NCBI GenBank assembly: GCA_025997935.1
Contig: BNVG01000020.1
Location: forward strand, 1 to 22,497
Source: Synergistales bacterium
Lineage (GTDB): Bacteria > Synergistota > Synergistia > Synergistales > Aminobacteriaceae
Direction of reading: 5' to 3'
Length of the DNA: 22,497 nt
The notes under the pieces are model-generated. The model did not search any database. It was not told the DNA's origin and saw only the letters and a list, made by a program, of their open reading frames with translations. A program made the translations under genes and the position numbers. Shown piece by piece: positions 22,305-22,497 of this stretch; the first letter of the stretch is position 1, and every line of letters begins with the position of its first letter.

Positions 22305-22340
22305 ATGGCACAGAAAAAAGACGACACGCAACACAAATAA
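22305..22340 (+). other. Very short possible ORF (11 codons)
   Basis: ATG at 22305, with GGGGAG just upstream, opens an 11-codon hydrophilic frame (MAQKKDDTQHK) ending TAA at 22338-22340. It lies inside an interrupted inverted repeat: GTTGC-tt-GTCGT (22281-22292) with ACGAC-ac-GCAAC (22321-22332). It may be chance. Confidence 0.2.
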
Positions 22341-22349
22341 CCGCAAAGT

Positions 22350-22358
22350 TGCTATAAT
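22350..22358 (+). promoter_or_regulatory. Extended -10 promoter of the last gene
   Basis: TGCTATAAT (22350-22358) is an extended -10 element identical to the one at 21700-21708. No clear -35 is present. It lies 37 bases before the start codon at 22396. Confidence 0.5.
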
Positions 22359-22395
22359 AACAAAAAGCAGACAACTTAAGGATGGAGTGCGGCGT

Positions 22396-22497
22396 ATGAG
22401 TGAAAGCTGGATTGACAGATGCTGGAAGGACGTCATCAAAGAAAACGTAGACGACGCGCTTCTGTTCTTTATGCCAAACCTCGCGGCGAAGCGGGAT
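22396..22497 (+). CDS. Start of an unidentified protein (3' truncated by window edge)
   Basis: The ATG at 22396 is preceded by GGATGGAG (22380-22387) with 8-base spacing and by an extended -10 promoter. Only 34 codons are visible, running from MSESWIDRCWKDVIKENVD to DALLFFMPNLAAKRD. The pattern W-K-D-V-I-K-E-N-x-x-D-A-L-x-F-F-M-P resembles the N-terminus of transposase/Rpn-like PD-(D/E)XK nuclease proteins, which often begin with a short helix followed by a phenylalanine-rich LP/MP motif. That is a weak resemblance and the identity stays open. Confidence 0.55.
   Translation, partial: MSESWIDRCWKDVIKENVDDALLFFMPNLAAKRD

Overview
The window looks like part of a Gram-negative, moderately GC-rich bacterial chromosome. 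Evidence for an outer membrane is an RND efflux pump, the heptose-activating enzyme HldE, an ArnT/PMT-type lipid-linked glycosyltransferase and a probable outer-membrane or periplasmic lipoprotein. Gene style (many TTG/GTG starts, strong GGAGG ribosome sites, Pro-Thr linkers, a ParD-like/RelE pair) made me think of Synergistota. That placement is an impression, not a computed result.

Layout. 1-5549 is a rightward housekeeping block: the 3' end of an RND efflux permease, tRNA-Leu(CAA) with its own consensus promoter, a 63-residue unknown, a HIT-family protein, rpsU with a terminator, a YqeY-like protein, an ArnT-like glycosyltransferase and a glycerate 2-kinase. 5530-8838 is a leftward three-gene unit (B3/4-domain protein, carA, hldE) whose promoter overlaps a perfect inverted repeat. 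9172-13572 is a rightward ribose-type uptake and phosphorylation operon (binding protein, double ATPase, permease, PfkB sugar kinase) behind a consensus promoter and a long leader, with a strong terminator hairpin between rbsB and rbsA. 13617-16047 is a leftward pair: an SPFH-domain protein ending in three zinc ribbons, and a two-zinc-ribbon membrane-tail protein. It resembles the Bacillus YdjI/YdjG membrane-stress pair but without an adjacent PspA.

From about 16.2 kb the sequence becomes more AT-rich and accessory in character. It holds a leftward four-gene toxin-antitoxin operon (ParD-like/RelE-like followed by VapBC-like), in which the RelE toxin seems to have lost its last residues to a one-base deletion. 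Next come a leftward secreted protein and a lipoprotein with a caspase-like (clan CD) His/Cys pair and a Pro-Thr linker. A rightward XRE-type HTH fused to a DUF4062 (TIR-like) domain follows, sitting behind a 41-bp near-operator palindrome. Then comes a short LspA signal peptidase that appears translationally coupled to a 28-codon small ORF. The start of one further gene is cut by the window edge.

The least ordinary parts are the caspase-like lipoprotein with its secreted neighbour, the XRE-DUF4062 gene with its palindrome, the small-ORF/lspA arrangement and the broken RelE tail. None of these was tested by a search; family names come from motifs read by eye.
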